A stretch of DNA of 64,000 bases, from the NCBI GenBank assembly GCA_016081115.2, contig CM071934.1:58451267-58515266 (forward strand), in the 5' to 3' direction. Made by a program: the position numbers and the translations under genes. The notes under the pieces were generated by a model, which saw only the letters and a program-made list of their open reading frames with translations, was not told the origin of the DNA and did no database searches. Below are positions 56,166 through 64,000 of the stretch, one piece after another. Source of the DNA: Rehmannia glutinosa. Taxonomy: Eukaryota > Streptophyta > Magnoliopsida > Lamiales > Orobanchaceae. How positions within the stretch are numbered: the stretch's first letter is position 1; each line of letters opens with the position of its first letter.

Positions 56166-57520
56166 ATCATTTCTTTGTCTTTGGGCCCTCGTATTCTGTA
56201 CCACTCATCGGACAAATGGCATTACACTTTATCTTGGATAAGTTCGGTATCGCTTGGGAATTTTCCTTTTGGTCTTTGGCTTCCACTTTTTGTAGTGATT
56301 TGGGCTACTTGTGTTTCCAAAGACTTGATCTTGTGTTCATGTTTATGTTCAAATTGAGTAACTTGCTCCTCTATTTTGTCTATCTTTGCTTCATCTTTAT
56401 TCAATCTAGCTCTGGTTTCTCCAATAAATGAGGATATCATCTCTTCTCGGATGCTTTCTTTTCACCGGACTATGCTATGCCTTGATTTCCCATATTAAAA
56501 CCCGGAGGTGGCTGCAAAATATTTTCATTATTAGCATAAGAAAAGTTTTCATGGTTTCGACCCGAATGGTAAGGTGTGGGTGTCTGATTATTTCAATAAT
56601 TGTTGTTGAAGTTTCTTTGCCCAACAAAGTTCTCCTCTTCTTCAACAATTGTAGGTTCACTAGAGTCGCTAGCTGCATCGAATCCATTTCATATTAAGCA
56701 TGAATACATGTTCTCGTGAGCATGGCAACCTTATTCTCATCCTGGACCTCCGCCACACATCGACATTGGATCTCTTGGATAGCCACTGCTAATCTTGTTT
56801 TTGCCATCTCCTCCAATAATTCTAGTGCCTCATCCGGACATTTCCTAGTAGTGCACCTCCCGATGCAACATCTATCATAGTTCTCGTGTTGCCACTTAAA
56901 CTATTATAAAAATAGTGTACATGTTGGTAATTGGGATATCCGTGTTGAGGACACTTCCTCAACAAGTTTCTAAAACTATCCCATGCTTCATATAGTGGCT
57001 CTGCATCTAACTGCCTAAACTCAAGCGATTTCACTTTTCAATTGCACCGTCTTAATCGGGGAAATACTTATCCGAGAAATGTTGACTTAGTTCAATCCAA
57101 TCTATTGCGGGTGGTGTCAAAGAGCATAATCATCCCTTAGTCTTATCGCATAGAGAGAATGTGAAAAGGCGGCATTGAATGATATCCTCGAAATACCATT
57201 CATCTTAACAATGATTCAGATTTATAAAGTTGCGCCAAATGCGCATTGGATCCTCAATGGCTCTCCCCAAACTGGTTTTGCAACACCATCCGGATCAACG
57301 ATATTTAAGTTTGAAATTATTTGCATTAATCGTGAGATGGGCCACACCCACATATCTTTGACTAACTTCCTACTGAAGTAGTCCTTAACCGCCACTTCTT
57401 GTGGGCCTTTCCTTGATTTGGTTCCGTCCATTCATCCCATGTGGATGCTCCTCGTTGTTTACTTGTTCAAAACGTCCTCATTGTTCCCATCCGCCATCGT
57501 TTTCAATCTTTTTCTTAATC
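56166..57520 (-). pseudogene. gag: Gag of D (Tat/Athila type), broken
   Basis: The start MADGNNEDVLNK is near 57500. Next is VKDYFSRKLVKDMWV, and the - strand complement of 57190-57300 matches NNFKLK-like sequence. The central retrotrans-gag block LDAEPLYEAWDSFRNLLRKC with PQHGYPNYQHVHYFYNSLSG and MIDVASGGALLG is at 56822-57034. QPPPGFNMGN follows, then MISSFIGETRARLNKDE and IKSLETQVAQI..KGKFPSDTEL (56222-56440). The ETQVAQI-PSDTE end is diagnostic. Broken by several frameshifts. It would build the particle. Confidence 0.78.
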
Positions 57521-57770
57521 TGTTTTGATGTCTTTTTGATCCTAAGTCAATGGGAATTGGTTGGGTAGATCCGGGCACGCGTGATCATGCACTATCGGCA
57601 CTTAAGAAAAAAACCAAAGCAAATAAAAAAATAATATTTACAAAAAAAAATCGAAAAAAAAATAAATGATTAAAAGAATATCGTGCTTCAATTAAGATTG
57701 AAATACTTATTATTATATCTAAGTTGAATCTTTCAATCCCACAATGACGCCAAAAACTTTATCGTAAAAA
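57521..57770 (-). promoter_or_regulatory. Leader and primer-binding site of D
   Basis: On the - strand TTTTTGGCGTCATTGTGGG (57737-57755) follows the LTR end by about 15 bp. It is a degraded TTTTTGGCGCCGTTGTCGGG-type PBS. The remaining leader is A/T-rich with no ORF. Confidence 0.6.
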
Positions 57771-58524
57771 TCTTTTGATGGAACCGCAAGTGTGCGAGTG
57801 TAGCTAGCAGATAAGCGTGATCAATGTCGTATTACGAGGGATTGAATACGAAATAGATAGGCTATAGTAAATAGTGTAATCCATTTTATTGAAGCGGTCG
57901 AAAATCACGTAGAATTATTTATTATCTAATCTAAACGATAAATTAACAAGTAAAATATTTATAATTTTATAAACCCGAACTCCACAAGTTTTCAACAAAT
58001 ACGAAAGCAACTTTAGGCACATATTCTCAACATGCTTCTTCAATTTTAAATCCATTTAATGTTTCATCAAAACCAACTTATGTGTTTCTATGAGTTCAAT
58101 TCCTAAATTAGTTTATTCTCCCTCCCGGGTGGCGCATAAATAGTTGATTAATAACAATTTCTAGTATCCATACTCAACAATTACTATTAACTCCCAAAAG
58201 ATCTTTGAATTGAAGTATTCCTACAAACAGATTGTAGGTCTCCTGACATGTTACACCCATTTATGTCCAACTTTATTTTTGTTCGTTAGAACTCATCTCC
58301 CGAATTATGAACTAACAAATATGACATGCAAATTATTGCTCGGATAATCTACAAGAATTAAGCATTCAAATTTATATAATAGAACACATGAATCCATAAT
58401 TTTGATTATTCCTAGGATCGGAATGATTAGCCTAACATATTTGACAACAAATTTATAGACAAAGTTGAAATCAAATAGTTGGCATCATTTAAATACAAAC
58501 AAGATATCTAAACTAAAAAGATAG
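57771..58524 (-). repeat. 5' LTR of D, truncated by element E
   Basis: Aligns with the 3' LTR (42631-43352 and 51920-52005). It stops after AAAAAGATAG at 58524 where E begins. Confidence 0.8.
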
Positions 58525-58840
58525 TGTTTGATACATGTTTTTATCTTAATTTTGATGATTTTGTTTTGCACCAAAACAATGTTTTTAATTGTTGTCCAAA
58601 TACTCCTAAATGATTTAAAATGGTTTCAATATTTTCCTGGAGTATTTCTTCAAGTTTATTTTCGTCTAAATTGGACAACGCTTTTAATGATTTTACGTTT
58701 TTGGGTTTTCACTCTCAAACGATGTTTCTAAATGTTGTCCTAATACTTCCGATCGGTTTAAGATGTTTTTACTATATTTTCGAGTATTTCTTGAGTTTTA
58801 TTTTCGACAAATATTGGACAATATTTACTGTCTCGTGGTC

Positions 58841-59080
58841 GACCGGTCGCCCTATAGGGCAACCCGTGCACTGAAGATGTTTTTAGAAACAGAAAATGAG
58901 ACGGAAGCAAAAAACAAGCGGTCGGCCAAGTGCATGCGGCGTCGACCGGTCGGTCGGCCGTCCGCCAGTGCGGCCGACGACTGCAAGTGCGTTTGAAACA
59001 GAACACTTGATCTTTGCAAAAACCATGAGGGGACCGGTTGGGGTGATGGTCGACCGGTCGAGGTAGACGTCGACCGGTCG
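58841..59080 (+). repeat. GACCGGTC palindrome cluster in U3 of E
   Basis: GACCGGTC at 58841, 58944, 59052 and 59072, mostly inside GTCGACCGGTCG, with a variant GACCGGTT near 59032. GC-rich in an AT-rich LTR and upstream of the TATA box. Confidence 0.75.
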
Positions 59081-59287
59081 CCTGTTATTTTCTTTGTGTA
59101 TTTTTCCAACATCTATTTAAATGCGGCCGTCGCCTATCTTTTGACAACAAATTTAACCGTTTGACAAAGCAAACATATTTCCTTAAAATGTGGGATTGAT
59201 TTCTAACAGCTATATTCTTGATTTTAATTGTATTTTTATGTAGATTTTCAATCCCCAAGAGGAGCCTATGCTTGATCAATCATCTCC

Positions 59288-59295
59288 TATAAATA
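59288..59295 (+). promoter_or_regulatory. TATA box of E
   Basis: TATAAATA in CTCCTATAAATAGAGGATG, a strong plant TATA match, halfway along the LTR. Transcription would start about 30 bp downstream. Confidence 0.7.
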
Positions 59296-59533
59296 GAGGA
59301 TGTTTTGGAGCAACCATAACAACAATTGAGATACAACACAACAAGATACACTTCAAGCAAACACTTAGTCTTTCATTGTTATTATTCTTGTTGTAAAATT
59401 GCCTAGCTTATCACTTTCACATCTTTGAGGTCTAGGCTATTCTTGATTACACTTTGCACTCAAATTGTAATATTCATTATTGAGTTGTAATCTTGATTTT
59501 TGGTTATCATTCAAACACAAGATATCCTTGTGA

Positions 59534-59749
59534 GTGTTCTTGTGGTAAGAACACACTTGGATGATCTAGGTGATAGGTGAAGAAGATTGTGGTAATCTTC
59601 TTATTGAGGTGTTGAAGAATTTGGTATTCTTCAAGGTTGAAGATTGTGGTAATCTTCACAAGGTGCCGTTGAAGGAAGATTGTGGTAATCTTCAAAGGAG
59701 ATTGTGGTAATCTCCAAAGGTGGTGTTGAAGAAGAGTGTGGTGCTCTTC
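59534..59749 (+). repeat. Array of seven hairpins with a shared GTGGT loop
   Basis: Units at 59534-59554, 59580-59602, 59612-59634, 59638-59658, 59675-59693, 59697-59715 and 59731-59749. Stems are 8, 9, 9, 8, 7, 7 and 6 bp (plus one T-G pair in the last). The loop is GTGGT in six and TTGGT in the third. Stem bases vary in matched pairs between units (GAAGATT/AATCTTC, GAAGAAT/ATTCTTC, GGAGATT/AATCTCC), which is compensatory change. They lie downstream of the TATA box, so they should be in the RNA. Confidence 0.85.
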
Positions 59750-59788
59750 AAGGTGTTGTAAGTTGAATTTGTATTAATTTTGGTAATT

Positions 59789-59794
59789 AATAAA
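59789..59794 (+). terminator. Candidate polyadenylation signal of E
   Basis: AATAAA downstream of the hairpin array. If used, the hairpins fall in the R region, present at both ends of the RNA. Confidence 0.35.
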
Positions 59795-60008
59795 ATTCTT
59801 TTTCTTTTCAAATCCATCCCTGGATATCTTTGGGGTGGTAGAGGATTAGGCCCTAGGTGGGTTGAACCTCTTTAAATCAACGTGTGTTGTTTACATTCCG
59901 CACCTTTATTATTTTGTTTGAGCATTCGTTTATAAAAAGAGGGCGAAATCGAAAGATGGAGATAATCTATTCACCCCCTCTAGATTATCGTAGCCGCTGA
60001 CTTACAAG

Positions 60009-60021
60009 TGGTATCAAAGCC
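60009..60021 (+). promoter_or_regulatory. Primer-binding site of E
   Basis: TGGTATCAAAGCC two bases after the LTR, one mismatch from the initiator Met-tRNA complement TGGTATCAGAGCC. Confidence 0.82.
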
Positions 60022-60160
60022 AAACTCTTTGGCAAGCTCGTTTCACATCGCGAGTGAAGAGAAACGATCGACGCTACTCTAACGAAGCTCATCTATCCGC
60101 ACCTCCACCACCAAGCCACCACTATTTGATTCCAAGAATTTTAATTTTTGGAAAGAAAGA

Positions 60161-61039
60161 ATGGAATGCTATCTACAAGGTTGCGGGTTCGACATTTGGA
60201 ACACCGTCATTAATGGAGAATCCATTCCGACGAAAGATACACCATACACCTCAAAAGGCTTCAAAAAGCTCAATGATGAAGAAAAGAAAATCATCTCCTT
60301 AAACGGTAAGGCTTTAAATATTTTGTATTGTTCATTTACTAATTTAGAAAATGAACATATTGTAGGAATAAAGTCCGCACATGAAGTATGGCAAAAATTA
60401 GAAGCCATCTATGGAGTATTTGCAAATGAAAGGAGTCAAACAAAAGCATCTACTTCTCAATATCATACAAGCTCAAATCTAAGGAATAAGCCTCCTACAA
60501 CTTCCAATTATGAAGAAGTTGAATATTGTTTTATGGGCATCAATGAAGAAAATGAGGTATGTCTTAAACCCTCTACTTCCTATGATATTGTCATTCAAAA
60601 TGATTATAGTGATTTACAAAATGATTATGATGAACTTCAAAATGAATTCCAAAGCTTACTTGTTAGATACAAAAATTTGAAAAAGGAATTCAATATTTTG
60701 AAAAATGATAAGGATAGTTTATTTACTTCTTATGAATCACTATCATGTGCTCACACCACCACACTTGACAAGGTTAGAAACCTTGAAAAAGAAAATAGTA
60801 CTCTTGTTGAGAATATTGATTGCATGAAAAAGGATTTATTAAAATCCAACTTGAGTACCAATAAAATGTCCAATATTGTTATTCATAATTGTGATAAGGA
60901 ACTTGATCATAAGCCTAATGTTGTTAATCATATGAAAAAGGATCAAGTCACTATGCATATTGGTCATTATGCTCCTAAAATTATTACTTGTTTTTATTGT
61001 GGCAAAAAGGGTCATACGGCTAATTCTTGTCGTCTTTAG
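60161..61039 (+). CDS. gag: Gag of E, internally shortened
   Basis: 292 codons from the ATG at 60161. The same frame is open further upstream, with PPLFDSKNFNFWKERMECYL, so the true start may be upstream and lost by a frameshift near 60100. The N-terminal WKERMECYLQGCGFDIWNTV is the DUF4219/UBN start of copia gag. Then come GKALNILYCSFTNLENEHIV and HEVWQKLEAIYG. At residue 94 or so the expected centre is missing and the frame passes into a long coiled coil (QNDYSDLQNDYDELQNEFQS ... KNLKKEFNILKNDKDS). It ends with the CCHC zinc knuckle CFYCGKKGHTANSC and a stop after RL. It would assemble particles and bind RNA. Confidence 0.8.
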   Translation: MECYLQGCGFDIWNTVINGESIPTKDTPYTSKGFKKLNDEEKKIISLNGKALNILYCSFTNLENEHIVGIKSAHEVWQKLEAIYGVFANERSQTKASTSQYHTSSNLRNKPPTTSNYEEVEYCFMGINEENEVCLKPSTSYDIVIQNDYSDLQNDYDELQNEFQSLLVRYKNLKKEFNILKNDKDSLFTSYESLSCAHTTTLDKVRNLEKENSTLVENIDCMKKDLLKSNLSTNKMSNIVIHNCDKELDHKPNVVNHMKKDQVTMHIGHYAPKIITCFYCGKKGHTANSCRL

Positions 61040-61520
61040 AAATAGCTCTAAATATTGTTGGAGACCTAAAAGTCTCAAAGCTAATCTTAAAGGACCCAAA
61101 CACATGAGGGTACCACAAAACAATGTGCTATTAGGTACCCGGCAAAGCAAAAATCGGAGAAAATTCATGCCACCAAGAAAACATCAAATGAACGTTTCAT
61201 TTGATCAAAGAAGGAGAAACTACTCTCAACAAAGCCAATTTCCAAGAAGAGCGTATAATCAAAAATGGGAAGAACACAATCCTTGAAATGGCAAAGACAT
61301 CATCAACAAGATGATTTTCAAAAAGAAGAAACCATCAACCATGGGAAGGTAACCAAACTTGGAAATGGAGAAGTCATCATCAACAAAGTGACTTCTCAAT
61401 GGGAAGATATCATCAACAATGGGAAAGACACAACCCATGGAAACGGCGTAATTGGTAAACCGTATCTCCCCATTTGTATATGCATTTTTTTTGTATGCAT
61501 ACTTTTAATTGTGTCTTAAT
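61040..61520 (+). pseudogene. gag: Gag C-terminal tail / linker of E
   Basis: After the knuckle other frames read RNSSKYCWRPKSLKANLKGP with KHMRVPQ (61040-61120), the W-P-K type tail seen after Sirevirus gag knuckles. A Q/R/H-rich low-complexity stretch follows, with repeated ATCATCAACAA-type units (61300-61450). No protease is visible. Confidence 0.55.
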
Positions 61521-62220
61521 TGCAAAATGAATTTTCAAGTATTTATTTTTAAAATAGGTCTCTTATATATTTATAAGTTTCAAATTTTTTTAAAAAAAAA
61601 AAAGAGACCTTGCATGATTTTCTAAAACTCTTGAGCATTTTATTAGACTTATGTGGCGTATTATCTTTTATGATATCTTATAGCATAAGCTCTTTTTGTT
61701 ATCTCATATTATTTGCCTACACTTGAATTTTCTATGAAAATGTTGTCTAAGAATTGTGTAGGATACATATTTCATACTCATTGGCTTTTACGTCATCAAG
61801 TTTCTTAAACCATCGAGGTATGTCTACTCGTATTTTTCTTTAAACTCGATATTATGCCTATGCACATATTTTTCAAGATATTTCTTTTTGACCCCTTAAG
61901 TGCCCCTAATTGATCTTGCAAATATTTTCTTTTAAAAAGGCACTACGTGTTTAGTCTCGTTTTTATCGTTTATATGTTTTCCCAAATCCCATATTTGTTG
62001 GATATAGTCCAAACTTATATTTTTGCAAAGTTTTAAAACTTTTGGGGTGAAAAATCGAATTTTGGAAAACTGGGGAGAAAGAAAAATCACCTGGGACGGT
62101 CATAGCGGGGGCGACCGGTCACCCCGCACCTCGGCCGGTCGCCCCATACCTCGACCGGTCGCCTGGCCAATTTTTCAGTTTTAAACTTTCTGTCTTCGTT
62201 TCAAAACAGACGCAAAAAAC
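61521..62220 (+). other. Non-coding segment between gag and RT of E
   Basis: No integrase or protease coding sequence is seen. Near 62030 the text AAAACTTTTGGGGTGAAAAA is followed by GC-rich GACCGGTC repeats (62113, 62153, variant at 62133). The same order (AAAACTTAGGGGCGAAAAAT, then GACCGGTC at 63766) occurs downstream of pol. The segment looks like a copy of 3' UTR sequence placed between gag and RT. Confidence 0.5.
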
Positions 62221-63632
62221 CTTCTCAAACCATTATTGGCACAAAATGGGTTTTCCGGAACAAACTTGATGATCAAGGCAACATTGTTCGAAATAAGGCA
62301 AGGTTAGTAGCTCAAGGGTATTGTCAAGAAGAAGGTATTGACTATGATGAAACTTTTGCACCCGTAGCACGTTTAGAAGCTATTCGTATTTTGCTTGCCT
62401 ATTCTTGCTTTAAAAATTTCAAACTTTGCCAAATGGATGTTAAATCCGCCTTCTTAAATGGTGGTATTATTCAAGAAGAAGTCTATGTAAAACAACCTCC
62501 GGGTTTGAAAAATTTTCTAGGCCTAATGATGTTTATAAACTTAAAAAGGCCTTGTATGGTTTAAAACAAGCACCCAGTGCATGGTATGATAGACTTAGTT
62601 CATTTCTTCTACAAAATGGTTTTATAAGAGGTAAAGTTGATACAACTCTATTTGTTTTTGAAAAAGGGCAAGATTGTTTACTTGTGCAAATATATGTTGA
62701 TGATATTATCTTTGGTGCTACTAATGATTCTTTGTGCAAGAAATTTTCTAAGTTAATGCAAGGAGAATTCGAGATGAGTATGATGGGGGAGCTTAACTTC
62801 TTTCTTGGACTTCAAATTAAGCAATGTCAAGAAGGTATTTATATTTCGCAATCAAAGTATACAAAAGAACTTTTGAAAAAGTTCGGCATTGAAGAAGGAA
62901 GAACCGTCTCTACTCCTATGGCAACAAATGTCAAAATTGACAAAGATGAGAAAGGCAAGTCCGTGGATGAATCAAAGTATCGAGGTATGATTGGTAGTTT
63001 ACTTTATTTAACCGCTAGTAGACCGGACATTCTTCATGCCGTATGCCTATGTGCTCGTTTTCAAAGCAATCCCAAAGAATCTCACATGAGTGCCGTTAAA
63101 AGGATTTTTCGATATTTAAAAGGCACCATTCAATATGGTTTATTTTATCCAAAGAATGAAAACTTTTCTCTTAAAGGTTATAGTGATTCGATTATGCGGG
63201 AAATATTGATGATCGGAAAAGTACTTCCGGATCATGTCAATTTTTAGGCGATTGCCTAGTTTCTTGGTTTTCAAAGAAGCAAAACTTGTTTCTCTTTCAA
63301 CGGCCGCCGAATATATTTCCGCCGCATTTTGTTGTACTCAACTTCTTTGGATGAAACAAACCTTAGCGGATTACAAATGCTCTTTTGAAAATGTACCTAT
63401 CTTTTGTGATAATATATCCGCTATAAATATTGCTCAAAACCCGGTTCATCATAACCGTACTAAACATATTGAGATTCGACATCATTTTCTAAGGGATTGT
63501 GTTTCAAAACGTAAAATTGAGATATCCTTTGTACCATCTCAAGATCAATTAGCGGATATTTTCACAAAACCGCTATCTTCCGAGACTTTTTCTTCAATAC
63601 GAGCTCGGTTAGGCATAATGCATATTGAATGA
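62221..63632 (+). pseudogene. pol: RT and RNase H of E, frameshifted twice
   Basis: The RT opens at IIGTKWVFRNKLDDQGNIVR (62235 on), so its first part is missing. NKARLVAQGYCQEEGIDYDE, LCQMDVKSAFLNGG and VYVKQPPG follow. A frameshift near 62508 leads into LYGLKQAPSAWYDRLSSFLL (62552 on), LLVQIYVDDIIFGATND with intact YVDD, and FEMSMMGELNFFLGLQIKQC. RNase H follows with LTASRPDILHAVCLCARF and LKGYSDS. A second frameshift near 63190 leads to GSCQFLGDCLVSWFSKKQ, SLSTAAEYISAAFCCTQLLW, CDNISAINIAQNP and DIFTKPLSS, ending LGIMHIE and stop at 63632. Catalytic residues of both domains are preserved. Confidence 0.88.
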
Positions 63633-64000
63633 AGCTTACGTTTGCATTTTGCACGTTTTTAAAACTTAGGGGCGAAAAATCGGTTTTTTGGTTGAAAATT
63701 CGGATTTTGGTAAAACGACAAAACAAATGGTGAAGAAGTTGAGGGCAACCGTCGCCCTCAACCTCGACCGGTCGCCCTCAACCTCGACCGTCGCCTAAGC
63801 TATATTTTGGCTTTTAAACGTTAATGTCTTGACATTCTTCCTTTTAACAAATATTTGGCCATTTTTCGTCCCTTTGCCAAATTCACTCAAATTTCATTCA
63901 AAAATGGATTTCATGCATATCTTACACAACATGGACATTATATAGCATGATCATCATCATTATGGCTCACTCTTTCCGATCAAATGGTAAGAATTTCGCT
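63633..64000 (+). other. 3' untranslated region of E
   Basis: Begins after the pol stop with AAAACTTAGGGGCGAAAAAT, then tandem CTCGACCGGTCGCCCTCAAC units (63745-63795). No ORF. The polypurine tract and 3' LTR are beyond base 64000. Confidence 0.6.

Larger units (their letters stand above)
42631..58524 (-). mobile_element. Tat/Athila-like gypsy element D, without pol
   Basis: On the - strand: 5' LTR (58524-57771, cut by E), PBS, gag, then the post-pol type spacer without any pol, a 3' ORF, polypurine tract and 3' LTR (52711-42631). The LTR pair aligns well, for example at GAACTCCACAAGTTTTCAAC in both. The 3' LTR contains the 8.6 kb element F. Left of 42631 is the tandem array. The target duplication cannot be tested because the right flank is replaced by E. 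Confidence 0.75.
58525..60006 (+). repeat. 5' LTR of E
   Basis: The 1482 bp LTR runs from TGTTTGATACATG to CTGACTTACA, followed by a PBS two bases later. Its U3 has a cluster of GACCGGTC palindromes (58841-59080). A TATA box is at 59288, seven hairpins at 59534-59749, and AATAAA at 59789. Confidence 0.85.
58525..64000 (+). mobile_element. Copia element E (probably Sirevirus-related), 3' end outside window
   Basis: LTR, PBS, gag, a non-coding middle, RT and RNase H, and 3' UTR lie on the + strand. The 3' LTR is beyond the window. The element is younger than A, B and C: gag is open for 292 codons and pol has only two clear frameshifts. Protease, integrase and the RT N-terminus are missing and replaced by 61521-62220. 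The gag coiled coil and zinc-knuckle context suggest the SIRE group, but there is no identity to the A-C LTR beyond a similar end and PBS. Confidence 0.8.

Noticed and set aside
58620..59112. Overlapping ORFs around the GACCGGTC cluster
   Set aside because: They are in U3 of an LTR and open only because the GC-rich repeats lack stop codons.
59534..59749. CRISPR or tRNA-like cluster
   Set aside because: Hairpins are short with varied stems and no fixed spacer. They lie in a retrotransposon LTR.
1..64000. Integrated plant pararetrovirus or other virus
   Set aside because: RT, RNase H and integrase are of Ty1/copia or Ty3/gypsy order with LTRs. No movement protein, coat protein or transactivator is recognised.

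Overview
This window is plant nuclear DNA, most likely from an angiosperm and probably a eudicot. It appears to be built almost entirely of nested, decaying transposable elements. No host gene, rRNA operon, tRNA gene or CRISPR array could be supported. The plant assignment rests on the families present: SIRE/Sirevirus-type Ty1/copia, Tat/Athila-type and Tekay-type Ty3/gypsy, a Cassandra TRIM carrying 5S rRNA sequence, and hAT DNA transposons. The species cannot be told from the sequence.

Layout. (1) 1-13843, + strand: Sirevirus A, cut by the window's left edge. It has broken gag, integrase, RT and RNase H, a long 3' ORF in the env-like position, a polypurine tract and a 3' LTR. Its gag is split by a solo LTR of the same family (881-2456). 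(2) 13844-16870, - strand: 5' end of a gypsy element G (gag fragment, PBS, LTR), hit by Sirevirus A and by a complete Cassandra TRIM (14143-15123). (3) 16871-18138: older unassigned DNA ending in a tandem array with 70-83 bp units. The array resumes at 42353-42630. (4) 18139-42352: a small hAT-like element that split the array and was itself filled by about 23.7 kb of Sirevirus sequence. This is two - strand elements, B and C, joined through one shared LTR (24464-26508). C contains a 3.9 kb hAT transposon (34870-38856) and a 228 bp hAT MITE (32665-32892). (5) 42631-58524, - strand: a pol-less Tat/Athila-like gypsy element D, whose 3' LTR holds a complete but decayed Tekay-like element F (43353-51919). 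(6) 58525-64000, + strand: a younger copia element E. It was inserted in the 5' LTR of D and has a gag ORF, a rearranged middle, RT/RNase H, and a striking run of seven hairpins inside its LTR.

How the parts work together. The A, B, C and E reading frames are copies of one retrotransposition machine: Gag particle, protease, integrase, and RT with RNase H. Each copy is broken by frameshifts, deletions or nested insertions. Element boundaries are supported by TG...CA termini, target-site duplications (ACAAAT, GAGAG, ACAAA, GTCTTTGT, near-matching 8-mers), primer-binding sites and polypurine tracts. Nesting gives a relative order: the array and its flank are oldest, then G, D and the hAT-like element, then the Sireviruses, F and Cassandra, then the hAT insertions in C. 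E came after D. Family names come from recognising motifs by eye and were not tested by database search.
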